From positions 558,001 through 622,000 of the forward strand of contig JACPYP010000011.1 in assembly GCA_016195985.1 (NCBI GenBank): DNA of 64,000 nt. Reading direction: 5' to 3'. Positions 28,701 to 34,753 of this stretch are shown in pieces. A model generated the notes under the pieces. The model worked only from the letters and a program-made list of their open reading frames with translations, made no database searches and was not told the DNA's origin. The number at the start of each line of letters is the position of its first letter. The stretch's first letter is position 1. This DNA is from Acidobacteriota bacterium (GTDB lineage: Bacteria > Acidobacteriota > Holophagae > Holophagales > Holophagaceae). The position numbers were made by a program, and so were the translations under genes.

Positions 28701-28896
28701 CCAAAGCTTCCCGCACCACCGCGTCCTGGACCAGGTCGCGCACGCGCTGCCGGGTGGCCTCCGGATCTCCCGGAGCTTCTGTCCCGGGGAGCGACGTATT
28801 TATCCGAGCACATCGTTGAAAGAGTGCGGCCTGCGGCAGGCCGGGGCTGCGGAGCACAAAAAAATCAGCGGTCTGACAGGTGGGCCGGCGGAACAT
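25786..28896 (-). CDS. lanB: class I lanthipeptide dehydratase (LanB), full length, orphan
   Basis: LanB enzymes dehydrate Ser and Thr of a ribosomal precursor peptide by glutamyl-tRNA-dependent glutamylation and elimination. This 1036-residue protein is full length. The glutamylation domain has the family block SSRSTPFGLFAGVS near residue 105, and the elimination (SpaB_C) domain begins at about residue 775 (EWLYLKIYTGPASADRILTE, then WHFVRYRDPGHHLRLRFHG). The ATG at 28896 (MFRRPTCQTADFFVLRSPG) gives the expected N-terminus; a TTG at 28938 is possible. No lanC, transporter or protease gene is visible on either side, so it is an orphan unless its precursor is one of the small ORFs noted nearby. 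A LytTR-type operator and a TATGCT -10 precede it. Confidence 0.93.
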   Translation of the reverse strand: MFRRPTCQTADFFVLRSPGLPQAALFQRCARINTSLPGTEAPGDPEATRQRVRDLVQDAVVREALALASPDLAARIDAWLEGSLAAAAAQNMERALLKYLSRMSSRSTPFGLFAGVSTGKWGAASHLSLGPWRDSRKAVRLDWGVLEELVDRFEREPQVRTTRIYRPNDSAYARCGWYRYMERRRQVGTQARTYHLEAVEATPHLDWVLRQSQQGAAFDVLCSGLAAKAGVEPSEAEAFLDQVIDSQLLCGDLAPPLTHPDPLDGVITSLRSHPDTASRAEALADLDRAMKAVQAAPLGAHPEGYLELLPPLAGAGFPSGTQNVLQVDLFRPGPELALSAGARRALEDGAETLRLLTPASPEGPLDRFRAAFMERHEARWMPLLEVLDEESGIGFDGGAARESPLLEGLAFAGLPDQRQLTERDRALLARVSKWQGAPVWELDEADLAAMTHPQPRPFPHSFAALVMLAADSAAALDGGDFRFWMEHHSGPTAARWLGRFASGDADLRDSLRRHLMKEEAARPEAVFAEVLHVPEGRMGNVLARPSLRDYNIPFLAASGVVPDKTIRPSDLHVTVRGGRIHLASASLGREVVPRLSSAHNFAHGPAVYRFLAHLQDQDGRPGGWSWGALEEQPFLPRVAHGRQVLCKARWRIEMGELAGASSASGKDAWGAFQRLREQRNLPRFVMLADADNSLLVDLDQALWVEALHHLVSGRQAFALTECFPDPGQALVTGPEGCFAHELVIPFEAIAPEPPEAAPVALLSAPPSIRAHAPGSEWLYLKIYTGPASADRILTELAPLLRATGEEGLWDRWHFVRYRDPGHHLRLRFHGHPGRLVMELLPRVARHLEQGLVQGALWKWQVDTFMPELERYGGELGFSLAEAWFHEDSQRVLDRLAAGISEEERWKAGMVEVDAIWAALGLDLEARKGLAHASREAFRKEFGDVGEGAVQIGGTFRPLRRELAPLLLAGTPDIPALSRIRAAFDQGRLSVAWPSLAGSLAHMHLNRMLRRDQRETEWVLMEFLVRLYESRLARGGQ

Positions 28897-28923
28897 GGCA
28901 GTGGCTTCATCCTTGAATGCTGA

Positions 28924-28929
28924 AGCATA
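28924..28929 (-). promoter_or_regulatory. -10 element of the lanB promoter
   Basis: On the minus strand TATGCT lies about 28 bases upstream of the chosen lanB ATG, with no recognisable -35 at the expected distance. This fits an activator-dependent promoter served by the operator at 28972-29002. Confidence 0.4.
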
Positions 28930-28971
28930 ACAAACCAAACATTCCCCAGCCCTTGCGCCGCGCAGAAACCC

Positions 28972-29002
28972 CCGAACGGTATCAGAAATGGGGTTTAACG
29001 GT
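28972..29002 (-). promoter_or_regulatory. LytTR-type direct-repeat operator upstream of lanB
   Basis: Reading toward lanB, ACCGTTAAA and ACCGTTCGG are direct repeats whose starts are 22 bp apart (13-bp gap), the geometry of LytTR-domain sites. ACCGTTCGG fits the published consensus [TA][AC][CA]GTTN[AG][TG] fully; the distal site has one mismatch. The matching pair at 31116-31146 has exactly the same spacing. Confidence 0.7.
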
Positions 29003-29028
29003 TGAAGCTGTGTTTAGATACCGTTCAT
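28998..29028 (+). promoter_or_regulatory. weaker LytTR-type pair facing the LytS-type kinase gene
   Basis: ACGGTTGAA (two mismatches) and ACCGTTCAT (full consensus match) are direct repeats 22 bp apart on the plus strand. They overlap the lanB operator, so one protein could act on both divergent units. Confidence 0.45.
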
Positions 29029-29102
29029 GGAAAGAAGTTGGCTTTCAACCCGGCAGGCCTCAAAACCGGTGTCGCGCCTTGTGGCGCTACCTGGGAGCCC
29101 CC

Positions 29103-29258
29103 GTGAACAGCAGCCTCTCCTTCCGCAAAGAAGCCATTCAGCGTTCCAGCAGCGCAAGCGAAACCATGAACCGCGCGCTACAGGCCCAGAACGCCAGGGC
29201 CACCCATGAGCAGAGGCCCATCTCACTTACCATTACTGTCACGGCCACCATCCGCTGA
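29103..29258 (+). CDS. candidate 51-residue peptide with alternating Ser/Thr tail
   Basis: A GTG start preceded by GGGAG five bases upstream opens a 51-residue frame. The peptide has a Ser/Arg/Gln-rich front part and ends in ISLTITVTATIR, in which Ser or Thr occupies every second position. It has no cysteine, so it could not form lanthionine rings, but it lies between lanB and the kinase in the shared control region. It overlaps the annotated kinase start by 53 bases. Codon use is not distinctive. It may be chance. Confidence 0.25.
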   Translation: MNSSLSFRKEAIQRSSSASETMNRALQAQNARATHEQRPISLTITVTATIR

Positions 29259-30348
29259 GCGCCGATACCGGCTCCACGAATCTGGGGATTTCAGTGGCCT
29301 GGAATTGGTGAATCCTTGGACTTCTTGGTTCCCGCTGGTCAAAAACTGGCGATCCATAGGGGTTTGCTATGTCCTCTGGGTCCTTTCTGGCTTTTATGAA
29401 TATGGGATTGCCCATCGTCTGGGTAATGGGTGGACTTGGGCGATTATATTCACCTCTCCATTCACGCACATCAGTGCATTTGCCTTCTTCGCCCCTTTGC
29501 CATGGATTTTACCCCGTCGCCTCCGTTCACCTTGGAACATCATTATTGGATTTGTTATATCGGTGGTCGCTTGCGAAGCGGTCTCAGCGATTTTGCCTGC
29601 CATTGATGCTTGGCTTGCGGGACAGGTGGGTCTCCGGGTCAATCTGGGCAAACTTGTGGAGCTCTACATTGCTTACGCAGGTCCAACCATGATGCTGGTC
29701 GGCGGATTGGTCGCTTCCCGGGCTCATTCCGATGAGCTTCGGGAAGCGTCTGAAACGGAAGCCCAGATCGCCAAGAACCGGCTGCTCCAAAGCCAGATCC
29801 ACCCTCATGTGCTCTTCAACGCGCTCAACGGACTGGCGGAACTCGTCTACAAGAACCCCAAGGCCGCCGAGCGCGCCATCCGGCATCTCTCCGACCTGCT
29901 CAGGCGCATCATGCGGGCTTCGGAGCATATGCGGCTGCCTCTCGGGGAAGAACGGAAGATCATCTCCGATTTCCTGGCACTGGAGGCCATCCGGCTGGAG
30001 GGACGGCTCCGGGTGATCTGGGAGTGGGACGAGGGGCTGGATGCCATTGAGGTCCCCCCCCTTCTCCTGCAACCCCTCGTGGAGAACGCCATCAAGCATG
30101 GCATCGCGCCGAGCATCCCTGGCGGCGACCTGGTGCTCCGGGCCCGGGCCGAAGGTGGGGTGATCCTTCTGGAAGTGTGGAATTCCGGCGAACCGTACCA
30201 CGAAAACCAGCCATCGAGCGGCATCGGCGTGAAGAACCTGTGCCTGCGGCTGGCCCTGCATTTCGGCAGCGGGGCCTCTTTCTCGGTGGGCCCGCATGAG
30301 CATGGAACCCTCGCATCCATCCGGCTTGAGGCAATGCAAGTAGAATGA
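29206..30348 (+). CDS. LytS-type sensor histidine kinase
   Basis: The 380-residue protein has an N-terminal membrane part with about four hydrophobic segments (residues 45-185) and a C-terminal His_kinase/HATPase core of the LytS class. The phosphoacceptor block is KNRLLQSQIHPHVLFNALNG, and the N-box is LLLQPLVENAIKHGIAP, with GIGVKNLCLRL as the G-box. The start is uncertain: ATG 29206 lacks a strong ribosome site and a GTG at 29308 would still include all membrane segments. The membrane part is AT-richer than neighbours. It is four bases upstream of a LytTR regulator, its likely partner. Confidence 0.87.
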   Translation: MSRGPSHLPLLSRPPSAERRYRLHESGDFSGLELVNPWTSWFPLVKNWRSIGVCYVLWVLSGFYEYGIAHRLGNGWTWAIIFTSPFTHISAFAFFAPLPWILPRRLRSPWNIIIGFVISVVACEAVSAILPAIDAWLAGQVGLRVNLGKLVELYIAYAGPTMMLVGGLVASRAHSDELREASETEAQIAKNRLLQSQIHPHVLFNALNGLAELVYKNPKAAERAIRHLSDLLRRIMRASEHMRLPLGEERKIISDFLALEAIRLEGRLRVIWEWDEGLDAIEVPPLLLQPLVENAIKHGIAPSIPGGDLVLRARAEGGVILLEVWNSGEPYHENQPSSGIGVKNLCLRLALHFGSGASFSVGPHEHGTLASIRLEAMQVE

Positions 30349-30352
30349 GGCT

Positions 30353-31099
30353 ATGAAAGTCCTCAAAGCCCTGGTGGTAGACGACGAACCCCTCGCACGG
30401 GAACGGCTGTCGCGGTTGCTCCAGGAGGCTGGCTGCGAAGTGGTCGGCGAACTCGGAGATGGGCTGTCCCTTCTGCAATGGCTGAGGGAGCCTCATGAGG
30501 TGGATGTCATTTTCCTGGATATCCAGATGCCAGGGCCCAATGGCATGGAAATCCTGGCAGAGGTGCCGGAATGCCCGCCGGTGGTATTCGTCACGGCCCA
30601 CGCCACCTATGCCGTGCGGGCCTTTGAACTCGCCGCGGTGGACTACCTGCTCAAGCCCGTATTTGACGACCGCCTGGCCAAATGCCTGCAGCGCCTACAG
30701 CAGCAGCTGGTCCGCAGGCTCAGCCCCACGGAGCTGAAAGCGCTCCTGCCGCCGCCGGCGCGCTTCCCCATTCGCGCCGGGGATGGAGAGATCTTCATGG
30801 AGCTGGAACTCATCACGCACTTCGAGCTGCAGAACGAGCGCGTGTGGGCCTGCCGGGGCCTGAACCGCTATGTCACCCGCTGGAACTCGCTGGCGGAGGT
30901 CGAACAGGCCTTTCCCGAAGACGGCATGATCCGGATCCAGCGCCACCTCCTGCTCAGGCCCCAGATGGTCAAGGGGATCCGCCCCACCAGCGTGGGACGG
31001 ATCAAAGTCATGATCGCCCCCAAGGTGGAACTGACCGTCAGCCGCGCCATGACTCCCCGGACCAGGGACTGCCTCCGGGCCCACAGCATCCCCATCTGA
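30353..31099 (+). CDS. LytTR-family response regulator
   Basis: The 248-residue protein has a receiver domain (residues 4-120: ALVVDDEPLARERLSRLLQE, phosphoacceptor Asp in VIFLDIQMPGPNGMEIL, VFVTAHATYAV, and the lysine in YLLKPV). It is followed by a C-terminal LytTR DNA-binding domain (IFMELELITHFELQNERVWA, LNRYVTRWNSLAEVEQAFP, MIRIQRHLLLRPQMVKGIRP). LytTR domains bind 9-mer direct repeats, and such repeats occur both before lanB and right after this gene. It follows the kinase by four bases, forming a two-component operon. Confidence 0.93.
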   Translation: MKVLKALVVDDEPLARERLSRLLQEAGCEVVGELGDGLSLLQWLREPHEVDVIFLDIQMPGPNGMEILAEVPECPPVVFVTAHATYAVRAFELAAVDYLLKPVFDDRLAKCLQRLQQQLVRRLSPTELKALLPPPARFPIRAGDGEIFMELELITHFELQNERVWACRGLNRYVTRWNSLAEVEQAFPEDGMIRIQRHLLLRPQMVKGIRPTSVGRIKVMIAPKVELTVSRAMTPRTRDCLRAHSIPI

Positions 31100-31115
31100 G
31101 TTCAAGGCACCTTTA

Positions 31116-31146
31116 ACCGTTCGGGGGTGGAAATACCACCGTTCGG
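31116..31146 (+). promoter_or_regulatory. perfect LytTR-type direct-repeat operator
   Basis: ACCGTTCGG occurs twice, starts 22 bp apart with a 13-bp gap. Both copies fit the LytTR consensus and equal one half-site of the lanB operator. It lies 17 bp after the LytTR regulator stop and upstream of the PAS-kinase unit. Confidence 0.75.
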
Positions 31147-31178
31147 CGGAAATTGAAACCAGAAGGCCCCGCCACACC

Positions 31179-31184
31179 TATGAT
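31179..31184 (+). promoter_or_regulatory. -10 element downstream of the perfect operator
   Basis: TATGAT lies 32 bases after the operator; at lanB the gap is 42 bases, a difference of about one helical turn. A good -35 at 17 bases is absent, as expected for an activated promoter. Confidence 0.4.
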
Positions 31185-31242
31185 CCCTTGGTCTGGCCCC
31201 ATGCCAGTCCATCCGCGGAATGCCGGGATCCAGGAGCCTTTG

Positions 31243-31380
31243 ATGGAATCGTTTACATTCATCAGCTGTCCGGACATCGGGTCTTTGCTTTCTGCGGCCG
31301 GCCGGGATGCCTCTCTGGGTCTGCAAGGCCTGTCCACTCTCTGCGCCAGGAGGCTGAAACCATGGGATCCCACTGCATGA
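31243..31380 (+). CDS. candidate 45-residue leader peptide ORF
   Basis: ATG at 31243 has AGGAG six bases upstream and opens a 45-residue frame in the leader of the PAS-kinase transcript. The peptide is Ser/Thr-rich and has two cysteines (FISCPDIG and LSTLCARR), features a LanB substrate would need, but it lacks a recognisable class I leader. The DNA just upstream (31201-31232) looks like a decayed 'CCGCGGAATGCCGGGATCC' repeat. It overlaps the kinase start by 19 bases. Treat as unproven. Confidence 0.2.
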   Translation: MESFTFISCPDIGSLLSAAGRDASLGLQGLSTLCARRLKPWDPTA

Positions 31381-32516
31381 GCGTCGCCAGGCTGCCCCAG
31401 CCTCTTCAATCGGAACGGTGGCTCGCGGTCGCCCTGGACCAGGCCCTGGAGGCCATCGCCCTCCTGGACGTGGAAGATGGGGCCATCCTCTACTCCAACG
31501 CCGCCTTTACCCAAACCTTTGGCGGTCTGGCCCAGATGGCCCCAGGACAACGGCTGGTGGATTTGTTCAGGCCCGACGGAGAAGGCCGGGTCCTGTCCGC
31601 GGCCCTTCAGCAGGCCCGCTCAGGCCAGGCATGGATGGGGTGCATCCTCCTCATGACCGCCAGTGGCCAACCAGTCCGCTTCGAACTGGCCATCTCCCCT
31701 GTCCGCGATGACGACGGCCTCATCCAATCGCTGGTGGTGAGGCTCCGGGACATCACGTCGGATGTCGAGAGGGACCGCAACCTCCGCCTGGCCCAAAAAA
31801 TGAACAGCCTTGGCGCCCTGGCCGGAGGCGTGGCGCACGATTTCAACAACCTGATCGGCGCCATCCTCATCACGGCCGAACAGATCGAGATGCAGGTCGA
31901 ACCTGACAGTCCCGTGAGGCGGAAACTGGAGATCATCCAGCGGATCGGCGACCGGGCGAAGGGGCTGACCTCGCAGATCCTGAATTTCAGCCGCCGTTCC
32001 GAGGGCAAGTGGTCCCTCATCGACTTCTCCGATCTGATCATCGAAGTGACCAGCGTTCTCAAGACCACTTTCCCTGAAAACGTGAAAATCCGGACGGACC
32101 TGACCAAGGGAATCAAGATCTACGGCGATCCTTCGCAGCTGCACCAGGTGATCATGAACCTCGGCATCAACGCCAGCCAGGCCATGCAACCCGGGGGAGG
32201 AACACTCTCCATCCACCTCCAGCCGGCGGCCCACGATCACGGCGGCACCTTGCGAGGCTCCGTGGAACCCTGCGTCCTGCTCACGGTGGAGGATTCCGGT
32301 TGCGGCATGGACTCCCACACCCTGGAACGGATCTTCGAGCCCTTCTTCACCACCAAAAATGCAGGCCATGGCACGGGGCTGGGCCTGTCGGTGGTTTACG
32401 ACATCGTCCACGGGCATGGAGGCAGTCTCCAGGTCTCAAGCAAACCGGGACAGGGGAGCTCCTTCCAGATCCTGCTTCCTCTGAATCACGGCAAGGTCAA
32501 GGTGTGGGCGAGTTGA
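31362..32516 (+). CDS. PAS-domain sensor histidine kinase
   Basis: The 384-residue cytoplasmic kinase has a PAS domain (residues 25-130, with ILYSNAAFTQTFGG), a HisKA domain with the phosphoacceptor in LGALAGGVAHDFNNLIG near residue 150, and an HATPase domain (QVIMNLGINASQAM, DSGCGMD, FEPFFTTK, GTGLGLSVVYDIVHGHGG). No receiver domain is fused and no regulator is adjacent downstream. AGGAGG is eight bases before the ATG at 31362. It is the first sizable gene after the perfect LytTR operator, so the upstream two-component system probably controls it. Confidence 0.9.
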   Translation: MGSHCMSVARLPQPLQSERWLAVALDQALEAIALLDVEDGAILYSNAAFTQTFGGLAQMAPGQRLVDLFRPDGEGRVLSAALQQARSGQAWMGCILLMTASGQPVRFELAISPVRDDDGLIQSLVVRLRDITSDVERDRNLRLAQKMNSLGALAGGVAHDFNNLIGAILITAEQIEMQVEPDSPVRRKLEIIQRIGDRAKGLTSQILNFSRRSEGKWSLIDFSDLIIEVTSVLKTTFPENVKIRTDLTKGIKIYGDPSQLHQVIMNLGINASQAMQPGGGTLSIHLQPAAHDHGGTLRGSVEPCVLLTVEDSGCGMDSHTLERIFEPFFTTKNAGHGTGLGLSVVYDIVHGHGGSLQVSSKPGQGSSFQILLPLNHGKVKVWAS

Positions 32517-32804
32517 GGGGGATGGGCCGCCATCGTGCCCTGCCCTTCTTTTTCGTATTTTTCGTGGAAGTCATGAAGTCCCTGCACCCGGCTGAAACCC
32601 GCCGATAGGCAATGGCTCCAACCATTTCTCATTGGACCCGCCAGCACGAACTTCTACTTCCACTCAAGCAAGTTCAAATCCAAGTGGGCCGGACCTTCGA
32701 GGCGCTCCTGCTTGGGGTTTAGCCTTACCTTACACTCGACTCGGCCTATTGTTACCCATTTGGGTACGCTCTTAATGGTTGGGCCATCGTTTCGCACGCC
32801 TTCG

Positions 32805-32828
32805 CAAGTGCTTAATATACAGCACTTG
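32805..32828. repeat. 8-bp inverted repeat
   Basis: CAAGTGCT and AGCACTTG flank an AT-rich 8-base centre (TAATATAC). It resembles an operator or a small hairpin; no adjacent gene clearly uses it. Confidence 0.4.
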
Positions 32829-33045
32829 TGTTTGCATTTTTGTAAGAGCAACTCGAAAAATCCACAGGCACAATGATATGAATCTCATTGTTGAAATCGG
32901 TTTTGACGTTCGCAATGACAACAACTGGACCTTTAAAAATCTTCAAAGTGGATCTTTTCACGTCAATCGGTGAGGGCCATGCTTCTGAGCAAGCTGGCCA
33001 GCCTTTTCCTATCACGTTTTTGCGGAATAAGCGTGAGCAAGGCCT

Positions 33046-33074
33046 TTGAAGGCTGCGTCACGACTAAATATAGA
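33046..33074 (+). promoter_or_regulatory. sigma70-like promoter of the small membrane-peptide gene
   Basis: TTGAAG and TATAGA are separated by 17 bases. The predicted start is about 30 bases before the AAGGAG ribosome site. Confidence 0.6.
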
Positions 33075-33124
33075 AACCCCTATAACTGGCCCTTTCCAGG
33101 GCGTCCTTTATCAAGGAGAATGCC

Positions 33125-33268
33125 ATAAAAGCATTTAAGAATAAAATATTTAAATGCGTCGAAGGAGGCGCAATCAGCATTCTGATGGCTGTCGGGATCA
33201 CTGTCGTTGGTTTCGGCATCCTGGCTTATGCTGCGTATGAGAGTCGACAACTCAGCCGTATTCCTTGA
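33125..33268 (+). CDS. 47-residue single-span membrane peptide, apparent ATA start
   Basis: A frame of 47 codons encodes a Lys-rich front (KAFKNKIFK), then CVEGGAISILMAVGITVVGF and further hydrophobic residues, and a short polar end. AAGGAG lies six bases before an ATA codon that would start translation; the only ATG nearby (33120) is one base past the ribosome site and hits a stop after two codons. A 17-spaced promoter and a strong terminator bracket the gene. The GGAISIL...GF pattern is reminiscent of TadG/TadE or Flp-type pilin N-termini, and a prepilin peptidase gene follows, but homology is not established. Confidence 0.55.
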   Translation: MKAFKNKIFKCVEGGAISILMAVGITVVGFGILAYAAYESRQLSRIP

Positions 33269-33285
33269 GTCAGTCCAATGTAGCA

Positions 33286-33318
33286 AAAAGAGCCCCCGGT
33301 CGTTTCGGGGGCTCTTTT
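33286..33318 (+). terminator. strong rho-independent terminator
   Basis: Perfect 13-bp stem AAAAGAGCCCCCG with CGGGGGCTCTTTT and a 7-base loop, ending in a T-run, 17 bp after the small peptide stop. Confidence 0.9.
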
Positions 33319-33441
33319 GTGGCCCAAAACCTCAAAAACCATCTATACCAGATTGCATATCGTGAGGCATGGGCTGAATGTTTATGAGATTTCTTCAACG
33401 CACCTAAGACGTTCCTGCCCAGACAACGATAGGATATACAA

Positions 33442-34479
33442 ATGCCCTTTGTCGACATCTCCCCATGGATACTCTCCTTACTACTGGCCCCATTCGGATT
33501 AATCTTGGGGTCTTTCGGCAATGTGCTGATCCACCGACTGCCCCAAGAGGACCCTGCCGAGCGAAATCTCAATAAGGCTAGCCATTGTCCAAGCTGCAAG
33601 ATGAGGATTAGTCGCTGGCACAACCTACCCATCTTTGCTTGGCTGTGGCTGCGCGGGAGGTGCGCTGCTTGTGGTTGGCGGATTCCTGTGCGTTATCCGG
33701 TGGTAGAGCTACTGACAGGATTATTGTTGACCACCTCGCCGTGGATCTTCCCTTTCGGGTCGCTAATCTGGCTTAAGGGCATCATCTGTGGCTACGCATT
33801 GATTATGCTGTTCTTCACGGACCTCACAACAATGATACTGCCGGACGTGATTCAGTTTCCGCTCATGGCCCTGGGCGTATCGTTTACCCTGCCCCAAATC
33901 TTCTACCCCGAGGCCTTGATGAAGGTTTGGACCAGTTCCGGCGATATTCTTCAAGTTCTAGCCTTCCACAATGGTCTGCAGCCAGCAGCCGCTTACCATC
34001 ACTTTGAACCCACTGTCACATGGCAGCAAAGTCTCGCCGGATTAATCATGGGTTACGGAGGCCCCTGGGCATTCGAGCGTATATATGTGTTTGTTCGCAA
34101 CGCAATCGTGGCAAATATTGGTGGTAGGTCCATCGAAGCAGGTATGGGCATGGGCGATTTCAAGATGCTCGCTTGGCTCGGTGCGTTCTGGGGTTGCGGT
34201 CCAATGCTTCAAATTCTTGGAATCGGGGCCGCATTGGGACTCTTTCTTGGGGTACCGCTGTCTATTGCATCCAGGGCTATCAAACTACCCAGAGTTTGTA
34301 GAACGCTGAATGCATGGAAGAAACCAATGCAGGGCGTTTATTGCTGGTGGTTCCGAGCCGGAATTTTGAACCAGATGCTTCCCTTTGGCTGCTTCTTGGC
34401 TCTTGCGACACTCGTTGTCGTGTTCTTTGGGCGGACCCTGTGGCTAGGATATCTAGGGCATTTGGTGTGGGCCGGGTAG
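33442..34479 (+). CDS. pilD: type IV prepilin peptidase (A24 family)
   Basis: This membrane aspartic protease cleaves and may N-methylate type IV prepilins. The 345-residue protein has the N-terminal zinc module of four cysteines (CPSCKMRISR and RCAACGWRIP), the first catalytic Asp in FFTDLTTMILPD, and the second in GMGMGDFKMLAWLGAFWG. It has about eight membrane segments and an unusually long loop between the two catalytic sites. Composition is less GC-rich than the rest of the window, and no other pilus gene is adjacent apart from the small peptide, so it looks like a separately acquired or rearranged gene. Confidence 0.93.
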   Translation: MPFVDISPWILSLLLAPFGLILGSFGNVLIHRLPQEDPAERNLNKASHCPSCKMRISRWHNLPIFAWLWLRGRCAACGWRIPVRYPVVELLTGLLLTTSPWIFPFGSLIWLKGIICGYALIMLFFTDLTTMILPDVIQFPLMALGVSFTLPQIFYPEALMKVWTSSGDILQVLAFHNGLQPAAAYHHFEPTVTWQQSLAGLIMGYGGPWAFERIYVFVRNAIVANIGGRSIEAGMGMGDFKMLAWLGAFWGCGPMLQILGIGAALGLFLGVPLSIASRAIKLPRVCRTLNAWKKPMQGVYCWWFRAGILNQMLPFGCFLALATLVVVFFGRTLWLGYLGHLVWAG

Positions 34480-34537
34480 TTGGGCTGTCACACGCTGAAG
34501 GTACGAATGAAACGAGTCGAACGCCCCTCGGACCTTC

Positions 34538-34753
34538 AGCGCTCGCGTCCCTGGCCCTGACCCACTCCTGCCTGATAGCCGCCCCATCGTCGCTCCCATG
34601 TGACGCTGACTTAGCAGCGCCACATGGGGCTCCGCGCGGCGCTTTAGCGCTCGCGTCCGGCTCCCTGACCCACTCCTGCCTGATAGCCGCCCCATCGTCG
34701 CTCCCATGTGACGCTGCCTTAGCAGCGCCACATGGGGCTCCGCGCGGCGCTTT
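34538..34753. repeat. 108-bp tandem duplication with internal hairpins
   Basis: Two almost identical 108-bp units (about 34538-34645 and 34646-34753). Each contains a hairpin in which CCCATGTG pairs with CACATGGG and CGCTG with CAGCG (34595-34628 and 34703-34736). The right unit reaches the last codon of rho. The left end of the first unit is diverged. This could be a REP-like element that also serves as the rho terminator. Confidence 0.8.

Larger units (their letters stand above)
28897..29205. other. divergent regulatory region between lanB and the LytS-type kinase
   Basis: The 309-bp gap contains LytTR-type half-sites in both orientations, a 10-bp perfect inverted repeat (GAACGGTATC at 28974-28983 and 29017-29026), and a short candidate ORF at 29103. 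No other gene is recognised. Confidence 0.6.
32517..33124. other. low-GC accessory gap without a recognised gene
   Basis: About 600 bp with clearly lower GC than neighbours. Only short frames occur (a 65-codon minus-strand frame at 32654-32851 and a 31-codon plus-strand frame at 32878), neither with a family I recognise. It contains an 8-bp inverted repeat at 32805-32828 and, at its right end, the promoter of the small membrane-peptide gene. It may be debris of a mobile element. Confidence 0.45.

Noticed and set aside
29014-29226. Cys-rich 70-codon minus-strand frame between lanB and the kinase, considered as a lanthipeptide precursor
   Set aside because: Cysteines sit mid-peptide without Ser/Thr partners, Trp/Arg-rich composition is typical of out-of-frame GC-rich DNA, and no ribosome site is present.
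32654-32851. 65-codon minus-strand frame in the low-GC gap
   Set aside because: No ribosome site or family recognised; may be a gene remnant but cannot be supported.
32878-32973. 31-codon plus-strand frame in the low-GC gap
   Set aside because: Too short and without a ribosome site or neighbours that would support it.
34480-34753. CRISPR array
   Set aside because: Only two 108-bp direct units with no spacer pattern; they form a tandem duplication.
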